A DNA stretch of 64,000 bases. Source: Actinobacteria bacterium HGW-Actinobacteria-7 (GTDB lineage Bacteria; Actinomycetota; Coriobacteriia; Anaerosomatales; PHET01). Under the pieces are notes generated by a model. It did not search any database. It saw only the letters and a program-made list of their open reading frames with translations, and had not been told where the DNA came from. Within the stretch, counting starts at the first letter, position 1, and the number at the start of each line of letters is the position of its first letter. Location: positions 1-64,000 of the forward strand of contig PHET01000013.1 of NCBI GenBank assembly GCA_002841275.1. The letters are read 5' to 3'. This document shows positions 11,572 to 21,369 of the stretch, piece after piece. Both the position numbers and the translations under genes were made by a program.

Positions 11572-13329
11572 CTACGCCACCTCGGCCTTCTTGACTTCTT
11601 CAGGGACGCGGAGCGCCAGTTCGCGGATCTCGTCGGCGTCCTCTGTGGAGCACTGCCGTGTCTTCATCGCCGTGATCTCTTCGCGCACCGGCGAGTCGAG
11701 CAGCAACTGCAACTCCGCGCCGCGGAGAAGAGATTCGGCAGCTGCGTCGTAGTACGACAGGATCGCTTTCAGCATCCAGAACTGCTTCGCCGGAGCACAG
11801 TGCGAGTCAACCTCGTCGAACGCGAACTGTTGCAGGAAGTCCTCTCGCAGCATCCGGGTCGCTTCCAAGACGAGCTTCTCGGACTCCGGCAGGGCGTCCG
11901 GTCCCACCAGCTGCACTATCTCCTGCAGCTCGGTCTCCTTCTGCAGGAGCTTCATAGCCTGTTCGCGAAGGCTCGACCACTCCTTGGACACGTGCTCCTC
12001 GTACCACGGCGCTACCTGCGCGAGGTACAGGGTGTAACTCGAAAGCCACGAGATTGCAGGGAAGTGCCGACGGTGTGCAAGCGATGTGTCCAGCGCCCAG
12101 AACGCCCCAGAGACCCGCAGCGAGTTCTGAGTCATCGGCTCGCTCATATCCCCGCCCGGAGGCGAGACCGCCCCGACCATGGTCACGGATCCCACACGTG
12201 TGTCCCCGGTGCCGTTTCCGAGCGCTTCCACTCGGCCGCTCCGCTCGTAGAACGAGGCGAGCCGCGTGGCAAGGTACGCCGGGTAGCCTTCCTCGCCAGG
12301 CATCTCTTCCAAGCGGCCAGAGACCTCGCGCAGGGCCTCTCCCCATCGCGATGTCGAGTCCGCCATCATCGCGACGTTGTAGCCCATGTCCCGGTAGTAC
12401 TCCGCCAGCGTCACACCAACGTAGATAGATGCTTCGCGCGCGGCCACCGGCATGTTCGAGGTGTTCGCGACCAGCACGGTCCGATCCATCAACGGTGCGC
12501 CGGTGCGCGGGTCCTCCAGACTCGGAAACTCCTCCAGTACCTCAGTCATCTCGTTTCCGCGCTCTCCGCACCCCACATACACGATGATGTCCACATCAGC
12601 CCACTTGGCCAAGGACTGCTGTGTCACGGTCTTACCGGTCCCGAACCCACCGGGGATGATCGCGTTGCCTCCTCGCGCTATCGGGAAGAACGTGTCGAGG
12701 ATGCGCATACCTGTCAGGAACGGCTCACCTGGGTCGAGTTTACGGGCATAGGGCCTGCCGATGCGCACAGGCCAGCGCTGAACCATCGTGAGTTCTGTTC
12801 CGTCTTCGAGCGTGGCAAGACAGTCGTCGATTCGATAGTCTCCTGGCAGTACTACCGTCTTGACGACTCCGGTGACCCCGGGCGGAACCATGATCTGGTG
12901 GACTACGGTCTGTCCTTCAGGAACGGTGCCGATCACATCGCCACCGTGAATCTCCGCACCCTCCGCCGCAACAGGCGAGAACGACCACAGCCGGTCACGG
13001 TCAAGAGCGGAAACGCTCGTGCCGCGCGTGATGAAGTCGCCCGTCTCGGCGATCACGGGCAGCGGACGCTGTACCCCGTCGTAGATGGATGACAGGAGTC
13101 CAGGGCCGAGCTCCACGGTCAGTGGCGCACCTGTCGACAGGACTGGCTCGCCGGGTGCCAGGCCGGACGTGTCTTCGTAGACCTGCACCGTGGCCATGTC
13201 GCCTTCAAGTCGAATCACTTCGCCCATCAGCCCGAGCGACCCGACCTTCACCACGTCGTACATCCGCGCGCCCATCATCCCGGCCGCCACTACCACCGGT
13301 CCTGTTATCCGCGAGATCGTGCCCTCCAT
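11572..13329 (-). CDS. V/A-type ATP synthase catalytic subunit A
   Basis: [43 protein letters not shown]. Confidence 0.97.
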   Translation of the reverse strand: MEGTISRITGPVVVAAGMMGARMYDVVKVGSLGLMGEVIRLEGDMATVQVYEDTSGLAPGEPVLSTGAPLTVELGPGLLSSIYDGVQRPLPVIAETGDFITRGTSVSALDRDRLWSFSPVAAEGAEIHGGDVIGTVPEGQTVVHQIMVPPGVTGVVKTVVLPGDYRIDDCLATLEDGTELTMVQRWPVRIGRPYARKLDPGEPFLTGMRILDTFFPIARGGNAIIPGGFGTGKTVTQQSLAKWADVDIIVYVGCGERGNEMTEVLEEFPSLEDPRTGAPLMDRTVLVANTSNMPVAAREASIYVGVTLAEYYRDMGYNVAMMADSTSRWGEALREVSGRLEEMPGEEGYPAYLATRLASFYERSGRVEALGNGTGDTRVGSVTMVGAVSPPGGDMSEPMTQNSLRVSGAFWALDTSLAHRRHFPAISWLSSYTLYLAQVAPWYEEHVSKEWSSLREQAMKLLQKETELQEIVQLVGPDALPESEKLVLEATRMLREDFLQQFAFDEVDSHCAPAKQFWMLKAILSYYDAAAESLLRGAELQLLLDSPVREEITAMKTRQCSTEDADEIRELALRVPEEVKKAEVA

Positions 13330-13331
13330 GA

Positions 13332-13664
13332 CTACCCCCGCCTCAGAGTGATATCGAAACCGACCGCACGCCGAATCAATCTGGTCAGATACGCTCCCCT
13401 GTTCTCAGGCACCGCGAGCGTTTCCCTGACTGGGATTCCCACGACGATCGGTCGGTACAGTGACTCGATCTTGCGACGAAGCCGCTCATCTATGCTCGTC
13501 AGCCACCGCTCGTTCAAGCCGACGACGCCCGCCGTCTCCTCTTCGATCAGAGACGCCAGCTGCCGATGAGCGTCCTCTTCGGCCTCCGCTACCCGCACGT
13601 CGACACCGCCGAGACGAAAACCGTCAGCGTTCTCCGGATCGGTGAGGATGTAGACCTTATACAA
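13332..13664 (-). CDS. V/A-type ATP synthase subunit F
   Basis: Small F subunit ([23 protein letters not shown]); operon position. Confidence 0.88.
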   Translation of the reverse strand: MYKVYILTDPENADGFRLGGVDVRVAEAEEDAHRQLASLIEEETAGVVGLNERWLTSIDERLRRKIESLYRPIVVGIPVRETLAVPENRGAYLTRLIRRAVGFDITLRRG

Positions 13665-14751
13665 GGATCAACTCCCGTCTCATCCGTTCCTCGGGAAGCC
13701 CCACGGATCGACCGGTGACCGCGATTCTGATGTTGGAAACCTCGTTCTGTTTCGCCCAGAGGAACGCCACGACCACGCCAACGCCCAGCGGATCGAGCCG
13801 GCGGGCCGCCAGCACCTCGCGGGTCGTAAGATTCTCAAGCGCCCGCTCGAGCACTGAGAGCGACCCCTCTTGGAGGTAGGTGACGGCCGCAGCCTCAAGG
13901 GTCTTCGCGTACGGCGTGCGTCGCATGGCATTGAGAATCCCTTCGATGTCAGCCGCCTCACAGAGCGACACGAAGGACGGCTGGCTGATGTGAGCTCCTC
14001 CCTCGAGCCAGTATTCGGCGATGGCCGCGGTGGTGAGCTCGGCTCCGATCAGTCTGAACGCCGTGCGCAGGTTCTCGATATCCACCATCGTCCCCACCAC
14101 GGACGCCACGAGTCTCTTCCCTGCGTCATGGCGGTGCTGGAGCCGTGCCGCGACGCTCGAGTAGTACCAGCGGTCGAGCGCGAGCTCCAGGGGAGCCAGC
14201 TCCCCGTTTCGGTGGTACTCCGGAAGCGCGGCATCAAGCGGTCTGGAATACGGCATGCGCCAGGTCGCCAGTGTGTCCACGACGGACCGCACACTCCCGG
14301 CAGCTGCCAACTCCGACAGTTCCGCGGCAGAGAGTGTCGCGGCCGGCATGAGGGAGTCGATGATCTCCGCCTGGGACAGCTGCGTGTGCGCCCCTCGGAG
14401 AATCGTCTTCAGATCGAAGATGTCCCAGTTGGCCAGAACCGCCTTGACCAACCCGACTCCTTGTTCGGGTAGGATCTTGAGCACGACCAGCCACGTTCGG
14501 CCCACATTCGCCCTGAGCGCTCGATCGACGCTTGCGACCGTATGCCCGTAGATGAGTGCCTCTTCTATGTCGGCCTTGTAGGGAGTCCCCGACAGATAAC
14601 GAATCTGAGCGTCGAGGGTTTCGGCATCGACGAGTTGCTCCAGAGACCCTCTGTCGAGCAGATGCGACCACATCCCCCTGATTCGGGCGTTGCAGTAGCC
14701 GTAGTCATGGCTCCGATCCACCTCAACATCTGTGGCTCGTGGTCGCCTCAT
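13657..14751 (-). CDS. V/A-type ATP synthase subunit C
   Basis: YGYCNARIRGMWSHLLDRGSLEQL; ATGA overlap with upstream gene; operon position. Confidence 0.88.
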   Translation of the reverse strand: MRRPRATDVEVDRSHDYGYCNARIRGMWSHLLDRGSLEQLVDAETLDAQIRYLSGTPYKADIEEALIYGHTVASVDRALRANVGRTWLVVLKILPEQGVGLVKAVLANWDIFDLKTILRGAHTQLSQAEIIDSLMPAATLSAAELSELAAAGSVRSVVDTLATWRMPYSRPLDAALPEYHRNGELAPLELALDRWYYSSVAARLQHRHDAGKRLVASVVGTMVDIENLRTAFRLIGAELTTAAIAEYWLEGGAHISQPSFVSLCEAADIEGILNAMRRTPYAKTLEAAAVTYLQEGSLSVLERALENLTTREVLAARRLDPLGVGVVVAFLWAKQNEVSNIRIAVTGRSVGLPEERMRRELILV

Positions 14752-15326
14752 CCGAACAACATCTCTCCGACGCGTTCGCGAGAGAGCTCGCGCACGCGCG
14801 CCAGTCTGGCTTCTGCGGTGTTGTCGTGCTCAACGCGATCCTCGTGCGAGAGCATGACGACGCCTGCGTCCGTGGTGATCTCACCGCGAACCGGCAGGTC
14901 GATGCCGCGCTCGCCCAACAGCTCCTCGACAAGCGACTTGTCTCGCGGATCGGCCAGCACGCCACTGGCACCGTTCGCACCGGCAAGCGCCTCATCCAGA
15001 AGCCTGCCCATAAGCACGCGGTACCCGTTGCCGCCACGAACAGCTGCCAGGGCAGTGCGCGCTCCATCGAACAGCTCCTCGATCAGGCGATCACGCTCGG
15101 CGGAGACCGTATGCCGCGCCTCCATGCGCGCCTGATTCACCATTCGCCGCGCCTGGACGGCCACGGCCCCGTTGTGCGCGTCCAGCCGTTCATGAACGAT
15201 CTCTTCGCAACGAAGTCTTGCCTGCTCGCTGATCTGCTCGGCCTTCTGGTTGGCGCCCCCACGAATCTCGGAACACCGGGCCTGCGCCTCTGCTTCCAGC
15301 GCCCGCAGAACCTCCTCCAAAGCCAT
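14748..15326 (-). CDS. V/A-type ATP synthase subunit E
   Basis: Coiled-coil N-terminus and E-subunit-like C-terminus; operon position. Confidence 0.85.
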   Translation of the reverse strand: MALEEVLRALEAEAQARCSEIRGGANQKAEQISEQARLRCEEIVHERLDAHNGAVAVQARRMVNQARMEARHTVSAERDRLIEELFDGARTALAAVRGGNGYRVLMGRLLDEALAGANGASGVLADPRDKSLVEELLGERGIDLPVRGEITTDAGVVMLSHEDRVEHDNTAEARLARVRELSRERVGEMLFG

Positions 15327-15328
15327 GG

Positions 15329-15658
15329 CTACGCTCCGATGATCATGAATGCGATCGCGAAGCCCAACAGGGCGATGATCTCGGGAAGCGCCTGCAATAC
15401 GATCAGCGTCGTTGCGACCTCAGGGCGCTCAGCGAGCGTACCCGCGCCTGCCGAGCCGATCTTCGCCTGAGCGTATGCTGCCGCCAGTGCCGACATGGCC
15501 ATGGCGAATGAAGCTCCTATGGCCTTGCCCACGGTTGCCTGCCATGGAACGACCGCAGCCGGGGCCGCCGCCTCGGCTGCCATCGCCAGCTGAGGCGCAA
15601 GAACGACCAGACATCCAGCAGCTGCCGTAAAGAGTACCTGCCCCCTACTTGGTCTCAC
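15329..15658 (-). CDS. V/A-type ATP synthase subunit K (c-ring proteolipid)
   Basis: GTG start overlapping subunit I stop; two hairpin helices with LPEIIALLGFAIAF; signal-peptide-like N-terminus. Confidence 0.88.
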   Translation of the reverse strand: MRPSRGQVLFTAAAGCLVVLAPQLAMAAEAAAPAAVVPWQATVGKAIGASFAMAMSALAAAYAQAKIGSAGAGTLAERPEVATTLIVLQALPEIIALLGFAIAFMIIGA

Positions 15659-17640
15659 GACGACTCCTCTCCTTTGGACCTTTGGAACGGCTTGTACAGC
15701 CGTGTCCCTGACTCGAAGAACTTGCCGAAGAACTCGAGGAAGTTGAGACGGAGGGCGTGAATGTTCGGGCTGAACGCCGCGATTGCGATATTGAGTGAGT
15801 GCAGAAGGACACCCACAAGCAGCGCAAGGATAAGCGCTTTGGGCAGCAGGATGAGAACCATCTCGTTGACCGCGTCCGCGAAGATCGCGCCCGCAAGACC
15901 TACTGCCATGATCCTGAGATACGAGAAGACGTTGCCCAGCTGTCCCACGATCTCGATCACACCCACGATCTTGCCGCCCTTGAACGTGAAGAAGGTCCCG
16001 ACGACCAGCAGCAGAGCGCCCGTGGCAACGGCCAGGCGGCTCCATGTGCCCGCCGTCTCGGCAGAGATCGCGGCATATGCAAGCCCAATGATGAGGAACC
16101 CGACAAGCGTCGCAAGCAATCCAGAGCGCTCGGTGAGATGCGACCAGCTACGAGTCCTCACCGCATTGATCATCCCCAGGATCAACCCCAAAGCGACCTG
16201 GACGAACCCCGTGGCCAAAGCGATGACCATGAGGGTCGTGACCTCGTTGGTCCTGGTGAACGGAAGCGTCATACCCAAAGCCTTGAAGTGCCCCGGGACT
16301 ATCCCGATCAGTTCTCCCAGGTTCCCGAAGAACTCGCCGTAGAGGAAGCCGAACGCCACAGCCATGGTCGCTGCAGGGCCCAACACGGCTGTCGCCTGCT
16401 GAATGAATGGCGTGTCTTTGTACTTGGCCCGCAACCAGAGGACGAGCACGACCATGACGAGGCCATAGCCAACATCCCCGACGATCATGCCAAAGAAGAA
16501 CGGGTAGAACAGGGCCAGCAGAATCGTCGGGTCGATCGTGCCGTATCGCGGCGCACCTGATATCGAAAGCAACCCCTCGAACGGCGCAACCATGCCTGTG
16601 TTCCGCAAAGCCACGGGCACATCCGCCATGTCCTCGGGCTTGATCTCCTGCTTCTCCACCATGACCTCGCCGCCAAAACGGCCCTCAAGACGCGACTCAA
16701 GCTTCGAGAAGTCCTCGATCGGAATCCAGCCGGTGATCACGAACGCGTACTCGGTCTGACCAAAGTCCGCGACCGCACTTATCTCTTCTGTCCGATCAAC
16801 TAGGACATCCCGGATCGCAGAGAGCCGTGTGAACCACAGGCTGGAGAGGTACTCGAGCTCGCTTCTGACCGTCTTGAGTCGCGCCGGGAGAACACGCCGC
16901 TGCTCCAGGATCTCGTCATGGGCCTCGTCGAACGGGCGGTCCGCGAACTCGGACGGCAGCTTTATCTGGCTGACATTGGCATCAGTCAGATAGCGTCGGA
17001 CCTCAAGCGAATGATCCCGAGAGAAGACCAGGATCGCGGCCGTGGTCTCTTCGTCGATATCCGTTGAGACGATCTGCGTTTGACCGCCGGTGAGGTCCTT
17101 CAAACCGCTGGCGATATCGTCGAGGGCGCCCTTGTAGCGCCGGTCGATGCGCAGCGCGACAGCCTCGAAAGCACCGGTGACCAGAACTTGGCGAGCCAGC
17201 GGCGCTATCTTGTCCAGAATGGGCGCATACCGCTCAAGGAGCACCAGCTCGCTCTCGATGGAGTCCGCCTCGGCTGCCAGGCCCGAGACCTTCTCTTCCA
17301 CTTGACCGAGCACTTCCAAGGCACGGCTCACAGACCCCGCGAGTCCGCCGTTCCAGACCTCGTTGTAGCTGCTCTGGTAGAGACGGCGGTCGACGATCCC
17401 GCCCGATACCGTCAACGCCTTGAGAAGGCCACGCACGCGGACCAGAAGGTCTTCCAGCTGGTCACGATCTCGCTGTGACTTCTTGTCTACATGCATCCGC
17501 TCGACCAGCGAGTCCCCGGAGACAGCATGAGTGACCTCTTCGATGTGCAGGTCACCCAAGTCGTGCACGAGGGAGACCACCTCCGAGAAATGCTCCTTCG
17601 GCCCGAGAATCTCGACCTTCGCCATCTCGACAAGCATCAC
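15655..17640 (-). CDS. V/A-type ATP synthase subunit I
   Basis: 661 aa; ALFYPFFFGMIVGDVGYG; FLRIMAVGLAGAIFADAVN-like C-terminal membrane domain. Confidence 0.95.
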   Translation of the reverse strand: MMLVEMAKVEILGPKEHFSEVVSLVHDLGDLHIEEVTHAVSGDSLVERMHVDKKSQRDRDQLEDLLVRVRGLLKALTVSGGIVDRRLYQSSYNEVWNGGLAGSVSRALEVLGQVEEKVSGLAAEADSIESELVLLERYAPILDKIAPLARQVLVTGAFEAVALRIDRRYKGALDDIASGLKDLTGGQTQIVSTDIDEETTAAILVFSRDHSLEVRRYLTDANVSQIKLPSEFADRPFDEAHDEILEQRRVLPARLKTVRSELEYLSSLWFTRLSAIRDVLVDRTEEISAVADFGQTEYAFVITGWIPIEDFSKLESRLEGRFGGEVMVEKQEIKPEDMADVPVALRNTGMVAPFEGLLSISGAPRYGTIDPTILLALFYPFFFGMIVGDVGYGLVMVVLVLWLRAKYKDTPFIQQATAVLGPAATMAVAFGFLYGEFFGNLGELIGIVPGHFKALGMTLPFTRTNEVTTLMVIALATGFVQVALGLILGMINAVRTRSWSHLTERSGLLATLVGFLIIGLAYAAISAETAGTWSRLAVATGALLLVVGTFFTFKGGKIVGVIEIVGQLGNVFSYLRIMAVGLAGAIFADAVNEMVLILLPKALILALLVGVLLHSLNIAIAAFSPNIHALRLNFLEFFGKFFESGTRLYKPFQRSKGEESS

Positions 17641-17663
17641 TACCGGCTCTCTTGGCTGAACCC

Positions 17664-18026
17664 TCAGCCGCCCAGAGTTGCGCGCACGACCTCATCGACA
17701 ACAGCGCGCCTACGCGCGTCTGCCACCTCTTGCATGTGGGTGATTTGGCTCAGCGCAGCCGCGCTCAGGCTGTCAGCCTCAGCGCGAGCGGACGCCATAG
17801 CCTCGGTTTCGCTTTCGACGGAGAGCCGGGCCGCCCGATCCTCGGCGTCTCTGAATGCTGCCTCCGCCTGGGATTCGGCCTCGAACACGCGCTTCTTGGC
17901 CTCGGATTGTGCAACCATGACAAGCCCGTTGTACTCAAGCTCCTTCTCGCGAATCTGCGAGAGCGTCGAGCCATTCTCGTGCTCTTCAGGAGCACTCGCA
18001 CCTTTGAGTCTTGTGCGGCGGGCCAT
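17664..18026 (-). CDS. Coiled-coil protein, probable V/A-type ATPase G/H-type stalk subunit
   Basis: Ala/Glu-rich coiled coil, first gene of V-ATPase operon. Confidence 0.65.
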   Translation of the reverse strand: MARRTRLKGASAPEEHENGSTLSQIREKELEYNGLVMVAQSEAKKRVFEAESQAEAAFRDAEDRAARLSVESETEAMASARAEADSLSAAALSQITHMQEVADARRRAVVDEVVRATLGG

Positions 18027-18144
18027 GGCGTGCGCACCCCACTCTCAGCTTCCGACACAGCTTGTACTTGAAGTATCCCCATTGTGTTGTTCTTCAGCGG
18101 TGATTCGGTTCCTGCATGGAGTGCCAATATAGTGAAACAAAAAA

Positions 18145-19278
18145 CTAGTAATCTGACCCCTCGATATACCTGCGTGCAATTCGCCTGCCAAGAGAACAGG
18201 AAAGTTCATAGTTAATTGTGCCCGCTAGTTCGGCCAGCTCATCGAGGGCGATTCTTTCACCGCCCTGAGCTCCTACCAGCACGAATTCGTCTCCTCGGGA
18301 CGCTTCTACCCCCCTGGGTATCTCAATCATGAGCTGGTCCATGCAGATGCGTCCCACCTGTGAGCAGCGCCGCCCGGCGAGAAGCACCTGCATCCGTCCG
18401 GACAGGGCCCGATGCACCCCATCGGCGTAGCCAAGAGGCAGCGTGGCGATAGTGGTTTGAGCCCCGGCCTGCCACGTGAGCCCGTAGCTGACTCCTTCGC
18501 CGATGCCGATTCGTTTGACCAAGGTCGCGCGCGCCTTCACAGCCAGCGCCGGTTTGAGATCGATCTCTTCGTAGGTGCTCGGGGCGGGGTGAAGCCCATA
18601 TATGGCTATCCCACACCGCACCATGTCGAAGTGCGCCTCAGGCACCAGAATCGTCGCCGGGCTGTTGGCGGCATGGACGATTCCCGGGTCGACGCGCTCG
18701 GAGCGCATACCGGCAAGCGCATCGTTGAACCGCTTGAGCTGGCGTGCAACGTCCCAATCGCCAGGCACATCCGCTGTTGCAAAGTGAGTGAACGTGCCCT
18801 CAAGCGAGAGACCGGGAAATTCCGAGAGCATGGCTGCGAACTTCGGGGCGTCCTCTGCCGGCACGCCGATGCGGTTCATCCCAGTGTCTATCTTCAGGTG
18901 GTAGCGCGCGTCGATCCCGCGCGTCACAGCAGCACGACCCAACGCCCCCGCGAACTCGCGGGTGGTAACCGCCGGAACGATTCCGTGTGCCAAAACGATG
19001 TCTGCGACGGAGTCCGGCGGTTCCGACAACAGCTGGATCGGCGAAGTGATTCCGGCATCCCGCAGTTCGATCGCCTCGTCAACGGTCGCAACCCCTAGCC
19101 GATCAGCTCCGGCTGCCAACGCTGCACGCGCAACTCGAACCGCGCCGTGCCCGTACCCGTCGGCCTTGACCACCGCCATGAACAACGTGCCCGGAACCGT
19201 TCGGCCCTTGAGGGTCTTGACGTTGTGGGCGATCGCTCCGAGGTCAATCTCGGACCACACCCAGCGCTTCTCGGTCAT
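18145..19278 (-). CDS. alr: Alanine racemase
   Basis: WSEIDLGAIAHNVKTLKG; MAVVKADGYGHGAVRVARAAL. Confidence 0.95.
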   Translation of the reverse strand: MTEKRWVWSEIDLGAIAHNVKTLKGRTVPGTLFMAVVKADGYGHGAVRVARAALAAGADRLGVATVDEAIELRDAGITSPIQLLSEPPDSVADIVLAHGIVPAVTTREFAGALGRAAVTRGIDARYHLKIDTGMNRIGVPAEDAPKFAAMLSEFPGLSLEGTFTHFATADVPGDWDVARQLKRFNDALAGMRSERVDPGIVHAANSPATILVPEAHFDMVRCGIAIYGLHPAPSTYEEIDLKPALAVKARATLVKRIGIGEGVSYGLTWQAGAQTTIATLPLGYADGVHRALSGRMQVLLAGRRCSQVGRICMDQLMIEIPRGVEASRGDEFVLVGAQGGERIALDELAELAGTINYELSCSLGRRIARRYIEGSDY

Positions 19279-19279
19279 C

Positions 19280-20803
19280 TCACCAACCTTCCAGTAGTTC
19301 AGCGACCGCGACAGGCAAGTAGTCAGGCAGGTCCTCAGAGGTCACACACAGCGGCGTGAGAACGCGTGCAGCCGCATCACCGGCTCGTCCATGCAGATAG
19401 GCCCCCAGCGCGGCCGCCTGGAAGGGTTCAAGGCCCTGAGCCAGTAGTGCGCCCACGACGCCCGCGAGTACGTCTCCCGAGCCGGCCGTCGCCAGCGCCA
19501 CCGAGCCACTCGTGTTGATCACCTGACGGCCTCGCATGCTCACGACGGTGCCAGCCCCCTTGAGCACCACCGTCCGAGAAGGGCCCGCCAGCGCTGCCGA
19601 CGCCGCAATGCGGTCCTCCTGGACCTGCTCAGTCGTCATGCCAAGCAGCCGACCCAACTCTCCCGGGTGTGGCGTGAGTACGGTTGAGGCAGTCCGTTGC
19701 TCAAGAAGCGCCACGTGATCGATGAACGCGTTCAGGCCGTCGGCGTCCAACACCAGCGGCTTGTCGAGGGCGGCGACCAACGTACGAACGGTCGCCGCGG
19801 TCCCGTCAGCCACAGTCAGCCCCGGGCCCAGAACGACGGCATCGAATTCGGTGGCCAAATCTCGCGCCGCAACGGCGGCCGCAGACGAGAAGACGCGGCC
19901 GGACGCTGGCAGTCCTACCACCGGCACGGCGAGCAGGTGCGTCTGCACGACCGCGACAACCGGCTCTGGTACCGCAAGCGTGACGTAACCCGCGCCCGCT
20001 CGAAGCGCTCCCCGGGCCGCGAGCACCGCCGCGCCCGGGTAGAAGCCCGATCCGGCTATCACCAGCACGCGGCCTCGCTGGTTCTTGTGAGCGTCCGGTG
20101 CTGGGACGGCCAGCAGCCCCGCATAGTCTTGGGGTGACCAGACCTCAGGAGCACCGTCCAGCAACGGGAAGTGGGTCGGAATGCCCAGGTCCGCAATCAG
20201 CAACTCGCCTGCCCGGCCTGCTCCGGGAAAGAGCATGAGCCCGAGCTTGGGACTGGTGAACGTAACGGTGCAGTCAGCGTTCACGGCGTGCACATCGCAC
20301 GAACCGGTGCTCAAGTCGACACCAGTGGGTCCGTCCACCGACAGGACAAAGGCTCCGGATTCATTGATCGCATCACACCACTGGCTCACGTTCCTGCGCA
20401 GCGGAAGTGTTGCCCCGGTGCCCAGAAGTGCATCCACAACGGCCGAGATCTCCGGTGCGTCGAGGTTCGGCGAGCCGGGAGGGACGCTCCATTCCACCCC
20501 GGCTTCAATAGCCTTCGATGCGGCATCTGCGGCGATTCCCGTGAGCTGTCCGGGCTCATGCAGCGACATCACGGTGACCTGCCGCCCGGCCGCATGCAGT
20601 TCGCGCGCGGCAACCCACCCGTCTCCACCGTTGTTGCCGGATCCCGCGAGCACGACGATTGCGCCGTCGGGCACGCGCTCCGCAAGAGCCTGCGCAACAG
20701 TCAGCCCTGCCGACTCCATCAGCGCGGCCAGCGTGGTGCCCGCCTCCGCCACGGCGCGCCGTTCCACCGCAAGTGCCTGCTTGGCGGTCAATGCCCGAAG
20801 CAT
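19280..20803 (-). CDS. nnr: Bifunctional NAD(P)H-hydrate epimerase/dehydratase
   Basis: N-terminal epimerase (GSGNNGGDGWVAAR); C-terminal dehydratase (LTPHPGELGRLLG, GSGDVLAGVVGALLAQG). Confidence 0.93.
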   Translation of the reverse strand: MLRALTAKQALAVERRAVAEAGTTLAALMESAGLTVAQALAERVPDGAIVVLAGSGNNGGDGWVAARELHAAGRQVTVMSLHEPGQLTGIAADAASKAIEAGVEWSVPPGSPNLDAPEISAVVDALLGTGATLPLRRNVSQWCDAINESGAFVLSVDGPTGVDLSTGSCDVHAVNADCTVTFTSPKLGLMLFPGAGRAGELLIADLGIPTHFPLLDGAPEVWSPQDYAGLLAVPAPDAHKNQRGRVLVIAGSGFYPGAAVLAARGALRAGAGYVTLAVPEPVVAVVQTHLLAVPVVGLPASGRVFSSAAAVAARDLATEFDAVVLGPGLTVADGTAATVRTLVAALDKPLVLDADGLNAFIDHVALLEQRTASTVLTPHPGELGRLLGMTTEQVQEDRIAASAALAGPSRTVVLKGAGTVVSMRGRQVINTSGSVALATAGSGDVLAGVVGALLAQGLEPFQAAALGAYLHGRAGDAAARVLTPLCVTSEDLPDYLPVAVAELLEGW

Positions 20804-20839
20804 CGCATCTCCCCTGCAACTAGACCGTGGGTCGGAATC

Positions 20840-21367
20840 TCACCTTGCCGAGCCCGGCTCCCCACCTTCGACGTCTGCGACTGAATCGGCCGTTCCTGTG
20901 CCCACCTCATCAAGCATGGCTCGGGCCTCTTTGAACTGGGCAGCAAGCTCTGCCTTGGGATCCAGGCGGTCGTCTTTGCGGGGACGAGCATCGACTGTGA
21001 TAGCGACTGCTGAAGCCACCGCGGTCGTGTGCGTGAATGAAAGCGAAAGGTGCATCTCGATGACGCCCAGTTCGTCCGCGCGTTCCGCGGCCCGTCCGCT
21101 CAGTCGCGGGACAGGCCTTCCCGAAGCTTCCCGCACAACCTCGACATCACAGAACCGCATGCCGCGAAACCCGGTGCCCAGCGCCTTTAGTACGGCCTCC
21201 TTCGCAGCGAACCGCAACGCGTAGTGGACCTCCGGACGAGAACGGGTCTCGCAGTAGCGGCGTTCCTCGGCCGAGAAGATCCGTTCCTTCATTCGAGGCC
21301 GGCGCGCCAAGGCGTCGCGCATCCTGTCGATCTCAACGATGTCGACTCCCAGACCCAGAACACTCAT
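20840..21367 (-). CDS. acpS: Holo-[acyl-carrier-protein] synthase
   Basis: GLGVDIVEIDRMRDAL; RFAAKEAVLKALGTGFRG. Confidence 0.92.
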   Translation of the reverse strand: MSVLGLGVDIVEIDRMRDALARRPRMKERIFSAEERRYCETRSRPEVHYALRFAAKEAVLKALGTGFRGMRFCDVEVVREASGRPVPRLSGRAAERADELGVIEMHLSLSFTHTTAVASAVAITVDARPRKDDRLDPKAELAAQFKEARAMLDEVGTGTADSVADVEGGEPGSAR

Positions 21368-21369
21368 CG

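Noticed and set aside
11800-13092. 430-aa plus-strand ORF antisense to V-ATPase subunit A
   Set aside because: Shadow ORF over a highly conserved catalytic subunit.
17765-18127. 120-aa minus-strand ORF overlapping the first V-ATPase operon gene
   Set aside because: Alternative frame over the coiled-coil G/H-like subunit; composition looks non-coding.
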